From Actinomycetota bacterium (GTDB taxonomy: Bacteria; Actinomycetota; Acidimicrobiia; IMCC26256; PALSA-610), in contig SXJP01000021.1 of the NCBI GenBank assembly GCA_005779395.1, positions 62,001 through 126,000 of the forward strand: DNA of 64,000 nucleotides. The letters run 5' to 3'. The position numbers and the translations under genes were made by a program. Below the pieces are notes generated by a model. That model was not told the DNA's origin and searched no databases. It worked only from the letters and a program-made list of their open reading frames with translations. Numbering within the stretch: position 1 is the stretch's first letter; each line of letters starts with the position of its first letter. This document shows, in pieces, positions 52,342 to 61,300 of the stretch.

Positions 52342-53802
52342 ATGACAGTCCGCACTCTCGTTCTCGATATCGGCACAAGCAGCATTCGCACCTCGGTTGT
52401 GCGCGGCGATGGCCAAATCGAACGCGAACTGGTGAATCCGATGTTGCCAGATTCACCAGCTAGTGGACTCGTCGAATTCGACGCAGCAAGAATGGCATCA
52501 ACTGCTCTGGCAATGGCTAACGAAGTCCTCACCGATACCCAAGTCGACGGTGTCGGAATAACGAACCAGCGATCTTCGACCGTTCTTTGGGACAGGAAGA
52601 CTGGAGAACCAGTCGGTCGGGGTCTCGGTTGGCAGGACCTCCGCACCATCGGCGAATGTTTCATGGCGCGCGAGCACGGTCTGCGGCTCGCACCTAACCA
52701 GGCGGCGACCAAAGCACAGTGGCTCTGGGACCAAGTAGACAAGAACCGCGATCGCGATCTGGTGGTCGGCACTGTGGACTCCTGGATCGCCTGGGTCATT
52801 TCGAACGGAAGCGCTCACATAACTGACTCGACCAACGCTGGTGTCACAGGGCTATGCAACTTCGGTCCGCAAGGTCTCGGATTCTTCGAGTGGGACGCTG
52901 CGGCGCTTGCGGCGATGAACATTCCAGAACGAGCGATGGCCCGAATCGTTAGTTCAGCAGGCGAGGCTGGTCGAGCACTTGCGCTGGCAGGGCAACCCCC
53001 AATAGTCGCGCTTATCGGAGATCAGCAAGCATCACTAGCCGGCCAGTCGTGCGTCGAGACGGGGCAAGCGAAAATCACGTTCGGAACTGGCGGAATGCTC
53101 AACCTGAATCTCGGCGATGGCGGCACCCGCGTCGGCGAGCGTTACACGCATGGCAGTTTCCCAATCGCAGCGTGGCGGATCGATGACACGACAACATGGG
53201 GACTCGAAGCCATCATGCTCGGCGCCGGAACCAACATCGAGTGGCTACGTGACGACATGGGGCTCATCGACAGCGCCGCAGACTCCGACCAAGTGGCTGC
53301 TCAGTGCGACCACACCGACGGCGTTGTTTATGTACCCGCACTAGTAGGTATCGGCACGCCACATTGGGACCACGGGGCGCGATCGGCACTGTTCGGGATC
53401 ACGAGAGGTACTACTCGTTCGCACATCGTGCGTGCGGTATTAGAGGGCGTTGCGCAACGTGGCACCGACCTCGTCGAGGCCGCCGAAGCAGACTCAGGAA
53501 TAGCCATCGATACCCTGCGGATAGATGGCGGAATGAGCGACAACACAACTTTCGTCCAAGCACTTGCGAATGCCTCACAACGACCGATCGAGGTGTCTCG
53601 AGTTCGCGAAGCCACAACTCTCGGAGCAGGGTTACTTGCAGCGCTTGCGCTCGGCGAATACAAATCGATGGCCGACATCGCGGGCGCGTGGGCGCCACGC
53701 ACACGCATCGAACCTGGCGAAGCACTAGATCGAGAAAAGTGGAACGCCGCAGTCGAGCGCTCCCGTAAGTGGATTCCTGAACTAAGCGCTATCGATTTTT
53801 AG
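52342..53802 (+). CDS. FGGY-family carbohydrate kinase, glycerol kinase-like
   Basis: 486 residues from the ATG at 52342 (AAAGGTC upstream); the upstream part of the frame overlaps the previous gene. Phosphate-1 loop LDIGTSSIRTSV, GITNQRSSTVLWDRKTGEPVGRGLGWQD (compare GITNQRET in GlpK, cited here as GITNQRSSTVLWD), ATP site TFGTGGMLNLN and LRIDGGMSDNTTFVQALA. It is close to GlpK, and the neighbours support glycerol or DHAP as substrate, though some consensus residues differ so specificity is open. Confidence 0.88.
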   Translation: MTVRTLVLDIGTSSIRTSVVRGDGQIERELVNPMLPDSPASGLVEFDAARMASTALAMANEVLTDTQVDGVGITNQRSSTVLWDRKTGEPVGRGLGWQDLRTIGECFMAREHGLRLAPNQAATKAQWLWDQVDKNRDRDLVVGTVDSWIAWVISNGSAHITDSTNAGVTGLCNFGPQGLGFFEWDAAALAAMNIPERAMARIVSSAGEAGRALALAGQPPIVALIGDQQASLAGQSCVETGQAKITFGTGGMLNLNLGDGGTRVGERYTHGSFPIAAWRIDDTTTWGLEAIMLGAGTNIEWLRDDMGLIDSAADSDQVAAQCDHTDGVVYVPALVGIGTPHWDHGARSALFGITRGTTRSHIVRAVLEGVAQRGTDLVEAAEADSGIAIDTLRIDGGMSDNTTFVQALANASQRPIEVSRVREATTLGAGLLAALALGEYKSMADIAGAWAPRTRIEPGEALDREKWNAAVERSRKWIPELSAIDF

Positions 53803-53814
53803 ACGAGCGTTACG

Positions 53815-54219
53815 TCAGCCAACTGGTTCGGCTGGCGCTTCACGTTCGGCAGCAAAGTCACGGCTCAACTTCATGAGGTAAGCGCCGAGCGCTCCCGCGC
53901 CGATACCGAAGAGACGAGTTCGCTTGGGTAGTCCTGGCGACGCGATGCACACGATGGCATCGAAGCCATCGCATGTAGCACCCATCGAAAGCCATTCTGC
54001 ATCCTGCTTGTGTTCTTTGATCGCGGTCAGCGCGCCGATGCCCAAAGCGAGATCGCGAATACCAAAAACCCGAACGAGTGCCTTCGTCGCAGGATCTGAC
54101 TTGCCTACGAGTATCCGGCTAGCTAGCGACGGCAACACGATACAGATGATGCCGACGACGCAGCGTCCGCGCGATGCGAACAGCGCGACTTGGCGTGGCT
54201 CAAGGTTTTTCAGGTCCAT
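53815..54219 (-). CDS. Small membrane protein, DUF4267-like
   Basis: 134 residues with three to four hydrophobic segments (CVVGIICIVLPSLAS, FGIRDLALGIGALTA, LFGIGAGALGAYLM). The R-x-x-G...RDLALG pattern is like small DUF4267-type membrane proteins, a tentative match. A polar tail EREAPAEPVG ends it. It is the last gene of the minus-strand series, 62 bases after the 372-residue gene, and convergent with the FGGY kinase. Confidence 0.65.
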   Translation of the reverse strand: MDLKNLEPRQVALFASRGRCVVGIICIVLPSLASRILVGKSDPATKALVRVFGIRDLALGIGALTAIKEHKQDAEWLSMGATCDGFDAIVCIASPGLPKRTRLFGIGAGALGAYLMKLSRDFAAEREAPAEPVG

Positions 54220-54281
54220 TGGCTTGGACCGTAGTCAAAGTCACCAAACCAATGCGAAACGCGTGATCCCCGCCTCTTCGA

Positions 54282-55400
54282 CTAAGGGATCTGTGGGTAA
54301 TAAGTATCTGGGAAGGTTTCGAGTGAATCTGGCGTGCCTTCTATGAGCGACACGAACGGGTACAAGTCCAAGCTGTCCCGAGGCACGGTCCAATCGAGTT
54401 CATCTTCTATGCCAGCGACCGTCGCGAAAGGCCTCAAGAAAGAAAAATAGACGTACGCGCCCGCGTGGAGTTTCTGCTCACGGGTCATTTCTGAAATCAT
54501 CCTGTACTGCTTGTTCTGCGATGCCTTAGCAGCGACACTTAGCGCGTCTTGCCCGCCGCGGTCGATCAGGTTCAGCTTTCCGTCAGATGTATCGAAAAAT
54601 GCGGCCGCCTTCACATGACCGAGGTAGTGCTGAGGTGACGTCACGGCAGTCCCGAAGTCAGTGATGCCGAACTCGACCCCATCGAGCACGAACGCCGCTA
54701 ACACTGACTGGTACGGCATCTCTTGCGCCGTCTCGTGGCTCCATTCAAAATCGGACGGACCGAGTTTCACAAACTGGCGAAGCAACAACGACCTACCGTC
54801 GGCGAGCGGATATGGACCACTGTCTTGATAGCCAGACCGGGTATCGAACCAAAGCAGAAATTCATAGCTAGTGAGCAACGCATTTAGTCGCGTAATGCGA
54901 CGCAGTTCTGCTTCGTCAGTTACTTCTTCGCAGGCGGCAGCAATCTCGGGAACTAATCGAGAGAACGGAGTCGAAAGGCCTTCCGCGTCTGCACATTGCA
55001 ACGTGCCATCGTTGCCACGCAATTCAGCGGCACAACGCCTCCAGAAGTCGAAAATCGTGGCGAGGCGGTGTTCGTCTTCGACCGGATCGACCATTCCGAC
55101 GCTCACGAGAACGTTGCGTCCAACCAATGGGAAGTTCGCAATTGACCAGAGCCGGACCGTGTCGATTTCGTTACCGAGTTCGCGTCCCCTTCGACCAAGT
55201 TCTTCCGGCGACATGGCCTCTGCGATCTTGTCAATCATGTCTGGGTATCGCCGATAGCACTCGATACACGCAATCAAGATGTACGCGGTAACTGGGATGA
55301 GCGCGGACTCGAGTGCTGTGCGTTGGCTTGTGAGATTCCAACTGATGCGCGAGTGATACAAGATGAGGTCGTTGACTGCCGTCTTATCGAGGTCGGCCAT
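54282..55400 (-). CDS. Protein of unknown family, coupled to a phosphohistidine swivelling domain
   Basis: 372 residues; I do not recognise the family. The sequence is well ordered: helical N-terminal third with a hydrophobic stretch SALIPVTAYILIACIEC (about 32-48), a central region with FDFWRRCAAELRG, a TSYEFLLWFDTRSGYQD segment, then conserved-looking LLRQFVKLGPSDFEWSHE, VKAAAFFDTSDGKLNLIDRGG and AGAYVYFSFLRPF. No Walker, ATP-grasp or PEP-synthase motif is visible. Its ATG shares one base with the stop of the swivelling-domain gene (TAATG), so the two products are made together and probably form a complex. The swivelling domain's usual catalytic partners are absent nearby, so this may be the partner. 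Confidence 0.75.
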   Translation of the reverse strand: MADLDKTAVNDLILYHSRISWNLTSQRTALESALIPVTAYILIACIECYRRYPDMIDKIAEAMSPEELGRRGRELGNEIDTVRLWSIANFPLVGRNVLVSVGMVDPVEDEHRLATIFDFWRRCAAELRGNDGTLQCADAEGLSTPFSRLVPEIAAACEEVTDEAELRRITRLNALLTSYEFLLWFDTRSGYQDSGPYPLADGRSLLLRQFVKLGPSDFEWSHETAQEMPYQSVLAAFVLDGVEFGITDFGTAVTSPQHYLGHVKAAAFFDTSDGKLNLIDRGGQDALSVAAKASQNKQYRMISEMTREQKLHAGAYVYFSFLRPFATVAGIEDELDWTVPRDSLDLYPFVSLIEGTPDSLETFPDTYYPQIP

Positions 55401-55744
55401 TAGGCACGCCTAAGTATCCCAATATCGCCACTGCAATCGACCTCTACTTCATCGAACTCGTTCAATGTTTCGGTGAGAGTCGTTCCCATTAGGCACGGGA
55501 CCTGATACTCGCGGCTAACGATTCCGATGTGGCTTAGAGGGGTGCCGGACATGCACACAACCGCCGTAAGTTCGTCGAAGATAGGCGCAAGAAACGTTGC
55601 GCCAGCATCGGCGACCCCAGCAATCACGCCTTCTGCAGAGGAATCCATAAGTTCAAGCACATCGAGCGGAGTGTTCAAGAAACGCCAACTTCCACGCACT
55701 GCTTCGGAATCGAAAACCTTGGTGCCGCGACCTACTTCAGTCAT
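55400..55744 (-). CDS. Stand-alone PEP-utilizer mobile (phosphohistidine swivelling) domain
   Basis: 114 residues. MSGTPLSHIGIVSREYQVPC matches the mobile domain of PEP synthase, PPDK and enzyme I (G-G-x-x-S-H-x-A-I-x-A-R-E-x-x-x-P), with phospho-accepting His72; a VEVDCSGDIGIL end also fits. In known enzymes this domain shuttles phosphate between a nucleotide-binding and a PEP/pyruvate site, but here it is alone. It overlaps the CDF gene upstream (ATGA) and the 372-residue gene downstream (TAATG). No ATP-grasp or PEP-binding domain is in the window. Confidence 0.85.
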   Translation of the reverse strand: MTEVGRGTKVFDSEAVRGSWRFLNTPLDVLELMDSSAEGVIAGVADAGATFLAPIFDELTAVVCMSGTPLSHIGIVSREYQVPCLMGTTLTETLNEFDEVEVDCSGDIGILRRA

Positions 55745-56673
55745 GCTTGCTCCACGCTCGTCGTTTGTTGCCTGAATAGGTCTGGTTCGATAAAGATCAG
55801 GCGGGCATTAGGAATCTCTACACGGATGCGCGCCTCTATCGCGTCGATGGCATCCGCCAAGGCGGCGATATCAAGCGACCGATCGAACTCAATTTTCGTA
55901 GCCACCGTGATCTCGTCTGGTCCCTGTTGCATCGTCCGCATATGGATGATTCTGTGTACAGATGGCGACGTCTCGATCTCTGTCTTGATGGTCTCGATGT
56001 CGTCGACGTCGGCGGCTTCGCCGATCAGGAGACTCGACATCTCGAACGCGAGCACCGCAGCAATAACTACCAGCAGCACCCCGATACTTAGAGAGCCGGC
56101 GGCATCCCACCGCGCATCTTCTGTTACATGAGCAACAACAACACCCGCCAACGCCAAGACAAGACCACACAGTGCTCCAACATCTTCGAGCAACACGACC
56201 GGAAGTTCTGGGTTCTTTGAGTGGCGGATGAAGCGCCAATGGCTGCGACCGCGCAGATGCGGTTTCGTTTCGCGAACGGCGGTGCGCAACGAAAATGATT
56301 CGAGCACAATCGCGAAAAGCAATACGCCGATCGCCCAATTGGGACTCCCGAGTTCGTGCGGATGCGCAAGTTTCGTGACGCCTTCGTAGATCGCGAACAC
56401 GCCTCCGAGGCTGAACAAGACAAGAGAAACAATGAAGGCCCAGAAATATCGTGCTGCTCCGTAGCCGAATGGGTGTTCGGCATCGGGCTTGCGCCGCGCG
56501 TGGCGCGCGCCGAACATCAACAGCCCTTGATTACCAGAATCGGCAAGACTGTGGATCGATTCTGCGAGCATTGCGGCAGAGCCAGTGATGGCCCAAGCAA
56601 TGAGTTTGCTAATCGCGATACCAAGGTTCGCGAAAAACGCCGCGATTATCGCCTTTTTGCCACCGTCGTGCAC
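55741..56673 (-). CDS. Cation diffusion facilitator (CDF) metal transporter
   Basis: 310 residues, six membrane helices and a C-terminal ferredoxin-like cytoplasmic domain (IETSPSVHRIIHMRTMQQGPDE, shown as SPSVHRIIHMRTMQ). The helix-2 metal site is H41-SLA-D45 in AESIHSLADSGNQ. Helix 5 has LLEDVGALCG (E163, D164) where classical zinc CDFs have His-x3-Asp, like the ZnT9-type branch. The metal cannot be named. MGMT precedes by 15 bases and the swivelling-domain gene overlaps its stop. Confidence 0.92.
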   Translation of the reverse strand: MHDGGKKAIIAAFFANLGIAISKLIAWAITGSAAMLAESIHSLADSGNQGLLMFGARHARRKPDAEHPFGYGAARYFWAFIVSLVLFSLGGVFAIYEGVTKLAHPHELGSPNWAIGVLLFAIVLESFSLRTAVRETKPHLRGRSHWRFIRHSKNPELPVVLLEDVGALCGLVLALAGVVVAHVTEDARWDAAGSLSIGVLLVVIAAVLAFEMSSLLIGEAADVDDIETIKTEIETSPSVHRIIHMRTMQQGPDEITVATKIEFDRSLDIAALADAIDAIEARIRVEIPNARLIFIEPDLFRQQTTSVEQA

Positions 56674-56688
56674 TTCTAGTCTCCGCCG

Positions 56689-57186
56689 TTAGCCCTTGAC
56701 AGTTACGCCTTCGTGCGCCAAGAGAGTTCGCTTTATCGAAAGTGGATCAGAGTTAGGCATGACCGTGCCGCCGTAGCCTCCGATGCGGCCACCGGCGGCG
56801 AGCACTCGATGGCATGGCACGGCGAAAAGAATCGGGTTGTTAGCCATCGCTGATCCAACCGCACGCGCAGCACCCGGACTCCCTGCCAACTCTGCTAGTT
56901 CACCGTAGGTAACAGTCTCTCCCCACCCGACGTGCTGCACCAAAGTATCGAGGACTCTTCTTCGAAAACCGTCAATGCCAGACATGTCGATCTCGAAATC
57001 AAGCGAGTGCACCTCGCCAGAGAGCCAACGATCAATAGCGGTCGCCACTTCTTCGTCGCGATCGCCGTTACGGCCTGCGATGTCGACATCTTCGGTGTCT
57101 GCGAACGCAATTTCGCGTACACCATGCTCACCAGCAACGACCGTGATCGGACCGACTACCGAGTCTTGTGTCCAGACGCGAACCAT
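56689..57186 (-). CDS. ogt: Methylated-DNA-protein-cysteine methyltransferase
   Basis: 165 residues from the ATG at 57186; the longer frame lies in the upstream gene. The active site is NPILFAVPCHRVLA with acceptor Cys125, followed by GRIGGYGG; the helix-turn-helix TYGELAELAGSPGAARAVGSAMANNP is split by these motifs (cited as TYGELAELAGSPGAARAVG). It removes O6-alkyl groups from guanine in a suicide reaction. It begins 10 bases after the molybdoenzyme stop and runs into the CDF gene, so it is in the same transcript. Confidence 0.95.
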   Translation of the reverse strand: MVRVWTQDSVVGPITVVAGEHGVREIAFADTEDVDIAGRNGDRDEEVATAIDRWLSGEVHSLDFEIDMSGIDGFRRRVLDTLVQHVGWGETVTYGELAELAGSPGAARAVGSAMANNPILFAVPCHRVLAAGGRIGGYGGTVMPNSDPLSIKRTLLAHEGVTVKG

Positions 57187-57196
57187 GGCTTCGACT

Positions 57197-59170
57197 CTAG
57201 ACCGGAGCGCTGTCACGGCGCTCAACCTCGACTCTCGCGTCATTGAAGCATGCGCCGTCGCCGAGGTCAGAGAGTGTGTCAGGGCAAAGGGCGTTCGGGG
57301 TGAGCCCACCTTCGAAATCTTTGCGCCACACACCCTTGGCCATCGTCGTGACACCTAGGCGCACGTCCGCGTCGATGGTGAGTGTTGTAAACACTTGCGC
57401 GCGGTCGTTGCTAACGACGACTGCTTCGCCGTCAGTAAGGCTGCGTGCGGCAGCGTCGGTTGGATGCATGTGGATGCTCGTGTCGGCCTTCTGGAACTCA
57501 CCGAACATCGAGTTGATTGTCTTGTGCGTAGCTGGCGTGAGCATCGTGAGCGGATAGCTATCGACGAGACGCTGATAGCGCGGGACGCCTAGTGTCGGTA
57601 TTGAGGCAAGCTGGAACTTTCCGCTCGGGAAGACATCGCGAAGTTGGACCGTTGACCCTTCCTTGCGCACTTCACGCTTACTTCGCGCGCTTCCGCCGTC
57701 CGAAATCGCGCCTTCGATTGTTGCGGCTTCGCTCGGGTCGTAGGCATCTGCATCGAAACCAAGGCGCGCCGCTAGTGCCGCCGCTACTTCATTGTTGGTG
57801 CGGCTTTCACCAACACGATCGATTACTGCCGGCATCTCTTGAAACATGTACGTGCCGTAGCTGCCAGCCACATCGCGAGCTTCGAAATGCGTTGTTGCTG
57901 GAAGCACGACATCTGCAAATAACGCAGAGTCGGTTAGTACCTGATCGTGCACGACGATAAAAAGATCGTCGCGACCGAGACCCGCTAGAACCGTGGCTTG
58001 CGCCGGGTTCGTGACGGCGAGATTGTTGCCTTCGACGTATAGGAAATGAACCGGTTCTTCTCCGTCGGGATCGACGAGAAGCTTTCCAAAGGTGTTCATG
58101 TTTACGTGACGACCCTTGCGCAACTCAGCAGGAGTATCCGGGTCACAGACGTCATAGTTGTATGGCGTTTGGTCAGAGGTCGAGTACATGACCCCGCTAC
58201 CAAGTTGACCAAAGTGACCAGCTAACACTGGCAGTGAAAACACTGCGGCGCAACCGCTTCCGCCATTGCGGTTGCGTTCGAGACCCCAGCCAACGCGCCA
58301 AAAGGTTTTGCTGGTCTGTGCGAGGGCAGTAGCAAAAATCGTGATGTCTGTTTCGGCGACACCGCACTCAATCGCGGCCCGCTCAAGCGTCCACTCGTCT
58401 GCAGCCGCGATGAACTCAGTAACACCTTCTGCGCGCTCGTCCAAGAAGCTTGTAGCCAAGCCACCTTGTTCGCGAAGCTCGCGCGCAACGGCGTAAGCGA
58501 ACACGACATCGGTGCCCGGGCGTAGCGCGATGTGATGATCGGCACGTTTGGCCATCGCTGTCGCACGAGGGTCAATGACCGTGAGTTTGGCGCCAGCCTT
58601 CGTGGCTTTAGTTACGAGAGGCGGAAAGTGAACATTTGAGATGGTCGGGTTGGCGCCCCAGATAATGACGTGTTCTGCATGCACGACGTCGCGCGGGTCA
58701 GCCGAACTCATGTCGCCGTACACGGCGATGTGCGCGAACGCATTCGTTAGTGCGCAAATTGTGTGGTCGACCCTGCTCGCACCAAGACGTCGAAAGAGCT
58801 TGTCTGTAAGTGTGCCCTGCGACGAACCAGTAGAAGAGTTGTAAAGATAAGGGACCAAAGAACTTGGGCCGTGTGCAGCGATACTTTCGGTCAACTTCGC
58901 TGCGATCAAGTCGAGTGCCTCGTCCCACGAGGCTTCACTAAATTCGCCGCTGCCTTTGGCGCCTGTTCTAATTAGCGGGGTCATCACGCGCTCTGGCGCG
59001 TATACGCGTCGCGGATGATGCTTCACCTTCTGACAAATGAAACCATCGGTCACGGGGTTTCCGGGGCCGGCATCAACAGCAATGAGGCGTCCGTCATCGA
59101 CCGTGACCGTGATCGAACACGTGTCGGGACAGTCGAGCGGACAGGCCGTATTTAACTTGGAAAGTGCCAT
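57197..59170 (-). CDS. Molybdopterin-dependent oxidoreductase (DMSO reductase family)
   Basis: 657 residues. N-terminal [4Fe-4S] site C10-x3-C14-x3-C18-x27-C46 (ACPLDCPDTCS ... FICQK), then bis-MGD motifs SWDEALDLIA, VIIWGANPTISN, TVIDPRATAMAKRADHHIALRPGTD (cited as VIDPRATAMAKRADHH and LRPGTD), VVLPATTHFEARDVAGSYG and a C-terminal beta barrel (HPTDAAARSLTDGEAVVV). There is no Tat signal, so it is cytoplasmic. The Mo ligand residue and substrate cannot be read with confidence; it is one of the many uncharacterised COG0243 enzymes. moaE at 10.6 kb supplies a cofactor step. Confidence 0.92.
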   Translation of the reverse strand: MALSKLNTACPLDCPDTCSITVTVDDGRLIAVDAGPGNPVTDGFICQKVKHHPRRVYAPERVMTPLIRTGAKGSGEFSEASWDEALDLIAAKLTESIAAHGPSSLVPYLYNSSTGSSQGTLTDKLFRRLGASRVDHTICALTNAFAHIAVYGDMSSADPRDVVHAEHVIIWGANPTISNVHFPPLVTKATKAGAKLTVIDPRATAMAKRADHHIALRPGTDVVFAYAVARELREQGGLATSFLDERAEGVTEFIAAADEWTLERAAIECGVAETDITIFATALAQTSKTFWRVGWGLERNRNGGSGCAAVFSLPVLAGHFGQLGSGVMYSTSDQTPYNYDVCDPDTPAELRKGRHVNMNTFGKLLVDPDGEEPVHFLYVEGNNLAVTNPAQATVLAGLGRDDLFIVVHDQVLTDSALFADVVLPATTHFEARDVAGSYGTYMFQEMPAVIDRVGESRTNNEVAAALAARLGFDADAYDPSEAATIEGAISDGGSARSKREVRKEGSTVQLRDVFPSGKFQLASIPTLGVPRYQRLVDSYPLTMLTPATHKTINSMFGEFQKADTSIHMHPTDAAARSLTDGEAVVVSNDRAQVFTTLTIDADVRLGVTTMAKGVWRKDFEGGLTPNALCPDTLSDLGDGACFNDARVEVERRDSAPV

Positions 59171-59225
59171 ATATCTAGCCTAATTCGACGGCAAGAAACC
59201 GAGCCAAGAAATCTGTACTTGACTG

Positions 59226-60212
59226 TTAGATAAGGCCGAGTGCAGTTACAGCGTCGCGTTCTTCACGGAGTTCGGCGACAGTCGCGTCAAGGCGGCCTTG
59301 AGCGAAATCGTTCAGAGCCACGCCCTGCACGATCGAATACTCACCATTTGCAGTCGTGCAAGGAAACGACGAAATGAGTCCTTCGTCAACTCCATAGCTA
59401 CCGTCGGAGCAGACACCCATGCTCACCCAGTCGTTAGCTGCAGTGCCGAGCGCCCAAGTACGCATGTGGTCGACCGCAGCATTAGCAGCCGAAGCCGCCG
59501 ACGAAAGCCCGCGCGCCTTGATGATCGCTGCACCACGTTGCTGCACCGTTGGGATGTAAGAGTTCTCATACCAGTCGTGGTCGCCGACGAGGTCGTACGC
59601 GTTTGCGCCACCTACTTCGGCATGAAAAAGATCTGGGAACTGCGTTGCCGAATGGTTGCCCCAGATCGTCATCTTCGTGATGTCGTTGACACTCGATCCT
59701 GTGCGGCTCGCAAGTTGTGCCATCGCCCTGTTGTGGTCGAGGCGAGTCATCGCGGTGAAGCGGTCGGCAGGCACGCCCTTGGCGTTGTTCATGGCTATCA
59801 GGCAGTTGGTGTTGGCTGGATTGCCAACAACGAGAATTTTGACATTGTCGGCTGCACCCGCTGCGATGGCTTGGCCTTGGGTCGTAAAGATTCCACCGTT
59901 GATTTTTAGAAGGTCACTACGCTCCATGCCTTCCTTGCGTGGGACAGAACCAACGAGCAGGCCGTAGTTAGCTCCTGCAAACGCAGCCTTGGCGTCGTCT
60001 GTGCCTTCGATGCCAGCAAGCAACGGGAACGCACAGTCATCAAGTTCCATCATCACGCCTTCGAGCGCTCCGAGCGCTGGCGTGATTTCGAGTAGAGACA
60101 ACGCCACCGGTTGGTCTGGGCCGAGCATCGACCCACTTGCGATGCGAAACAGCAAGCTGTACCCAATTTGACCAGCAGCACCAGTGACAGCGACGCGAAC
60201 AGGGGTTTTCAT
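59226..60212 (-). CDS. mdh: Malate dehydrogenase
   Basis: 328 residues, MDH type 2 (cytosolic-like). NAD loop [12 protein letters not shown] (9-20), catalytic pair TRLDHNRA with Asp/Arg and IWGNHSATQ with His, and the specificity Arg in [17 protein letters not shown] site lies upstream. It interconverts malate and oxaloacetate in the TCA cycle, along with the sdhCAB genes further left. It is followed by a 55-base gap and the molybdoenzyme gene. Confidence 0.97.
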   Translation of the reverse strand: MKTPVRVAVTGAAGQIGYSLLFRIASGSMLGPDQPVALSLLEITPALGALEGVMMELDDCAFPLLAGIEGTDDAKAAFAGANYGLLVGSVPRKEGMERSDLLKINGGIFTTQGQAIAAGAADNVKILVVGNPANTNCLIAMNNAKGVPADRFTAMTRLDHNRAMAQLASRTGSSVNDITKMTIWGNHSATQFPDLFHAEVGGANAYDLVGDHDWYENSYIPTVQQRGAAIIKARGLSSAASAANAAVDHMRTWALGTAANDWVSMGVCSDGSYGVDEGLISSFPCTTANGEYSIVQGVALNDFAQGRLDATVAELREERDAVTALGLI

Positions 60213-60247
60213 GGCTAGGACACCTCCGAAGGAACGATGAGCCGACT

Positions 60248-61051
60248 CTATTGGCGCGCCGATGATGGTGGCGAAGCGTCGGTTCCTGGGTTGTTTAACA
60301 GGTCGAGCAGTAGTTCCCGAGCGACTCCGAGCTCTTCAATGCGTTCAGCGGCACCGACGCGCACAGCACCGGTGTCTGGATGTGCATCGCGTAGCAAACG
60401 CCTGTAACGGCGATTGATGTCATCACGGCGCACAGCACTAGACGCCGGAATACCGAGCACCTCCATTGCCCAACGTCGCTCAGAGTCAATACCTGCCCAA
60501 ACGGCTTCTTCTAAGGATGCTCCTTGCACCCAGTCCGCTCGTTGCGCCCAAGGGACCTCATGTGCGATCCCGTCTTTCATTCGCCTCACGAGTACTCCTT
60601 GCCTGCCAAACGGGCTACGCCCTTCGAGAGCCCGGCGCGCGACCGAAAGCCCGCTGTGACGAGATGATGGAGGCAAATTCGAGATTGCAAGAATTAGACC
60701 TAAAAGTTGCGGCAACGCCGCACCGTGCGTGTCAAGTTCGACAATCAACACGTCGCCTCTCTGCTCTACCCGATGACGCGACAAATCAAGTCCGTGTGTG
60801 TCGGCCTGGAGTCGGTGCCGCATCACGATGCGCGGAATCTCGATGCCGTCCACGGCATCGGCCAAAAACGCACGAAGGTCTTCGCGGTTGTCATCGTCTA
60901 AAGAAGTCACAAATTCATGCACCACAGCGCCGATGAGCAGCGCACCATGTGAACTCGCGCCCGACAACGGCAAGAATGCCGACCCAGCAGATACGCGTCG
61001 CGTTGGCATGTGTCTTCGCGTATGGCGAGTTACTAGCTCAGCAAGTATCAC
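60248..61051 (-). CDS. Protein with C-terminal J domain
   Basis: 267 residues from the GTG at 61051 (an ATG at 61009 is an alternative). The last 60 residues are a J domain: [19 protein letters not shown] with the HPD motif at 224-226, which would stimulate an Hsp70 ATPase. The N-terminal 200 residues ([38 protein letters not shown]) match nothing I know. C-terminal J domains with a distinct N-terminal domain usually recruit DnaK to a special client. It is 24 bases after the zinc-ribbon gene and 35 before mdh. Confidence 0.8.
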   Translation of the reverse strand: MILAELVTRHTRRHMPTRRVSAGSAFLPLSGASSHGALLIGAVVHEFVTSLDDDNREDLRAFLADAVDGIEIPRIVMRHRLQADTHGLDLSRHRVEQRGDVLIVELDTHGAALPQLLGLILAISNLPPSSRHSGLSVARRALEGRSPFGRQGVLVRRMKDGIAHEVPWAQRADWVQGASLEEAVWAGIDSERRWAMEVLGIPASSAVRRDDINRRYRRLLRDAHPDTGAVRVGAAERIEELGVARELLLDLLNNPGTDASPPSSARQ

Positions 61052-61075
61052 GCGTAGCCATTGCTCACGGCCCGA

Positions 61076-61300
61076 TCAATTCGCGAGGAGGCACACCATT
61101 ACGAACAGGTAAATGCCAGCAAACGCGCCCAACATTTTCAAGGCTGTGCGTTTGGTAAATGGATTCTTTTCGTTTGGTCCTAGCCCAGGAAACAGGCCAC
61201 ATTCGGTGCACCGCGAATCACGGTTCGGACGTGGACTACCGCACAACGGACAAAGCGCTTCAGAGCTATACGGCATCTCTGGTTGCGGCGGGATGCTCAA
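61076..61300 (-). CDS. Small zinc-ribbon membrane protein
   Basis: 74 residues. A zinc ribbon CPLC...CTEC (C17, C20, C31, C34) at the N-terminus and one membrane helix at the end (LGAFAGIYLFVMVCLLA). Its ATG overlaps the folD stop by 4 bases, so it is a coupled, real gene. Such proteins are common in actinobacteria and have no known role. Confidence 0.8.
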   Translation of the reverse strand: MSIPPQPEMPYSSEALCPLCGSPRPNRDSRCTECGLFPGLGPNEKNPFTKRTALKMLGAFAGIYLFVMVCLLAN

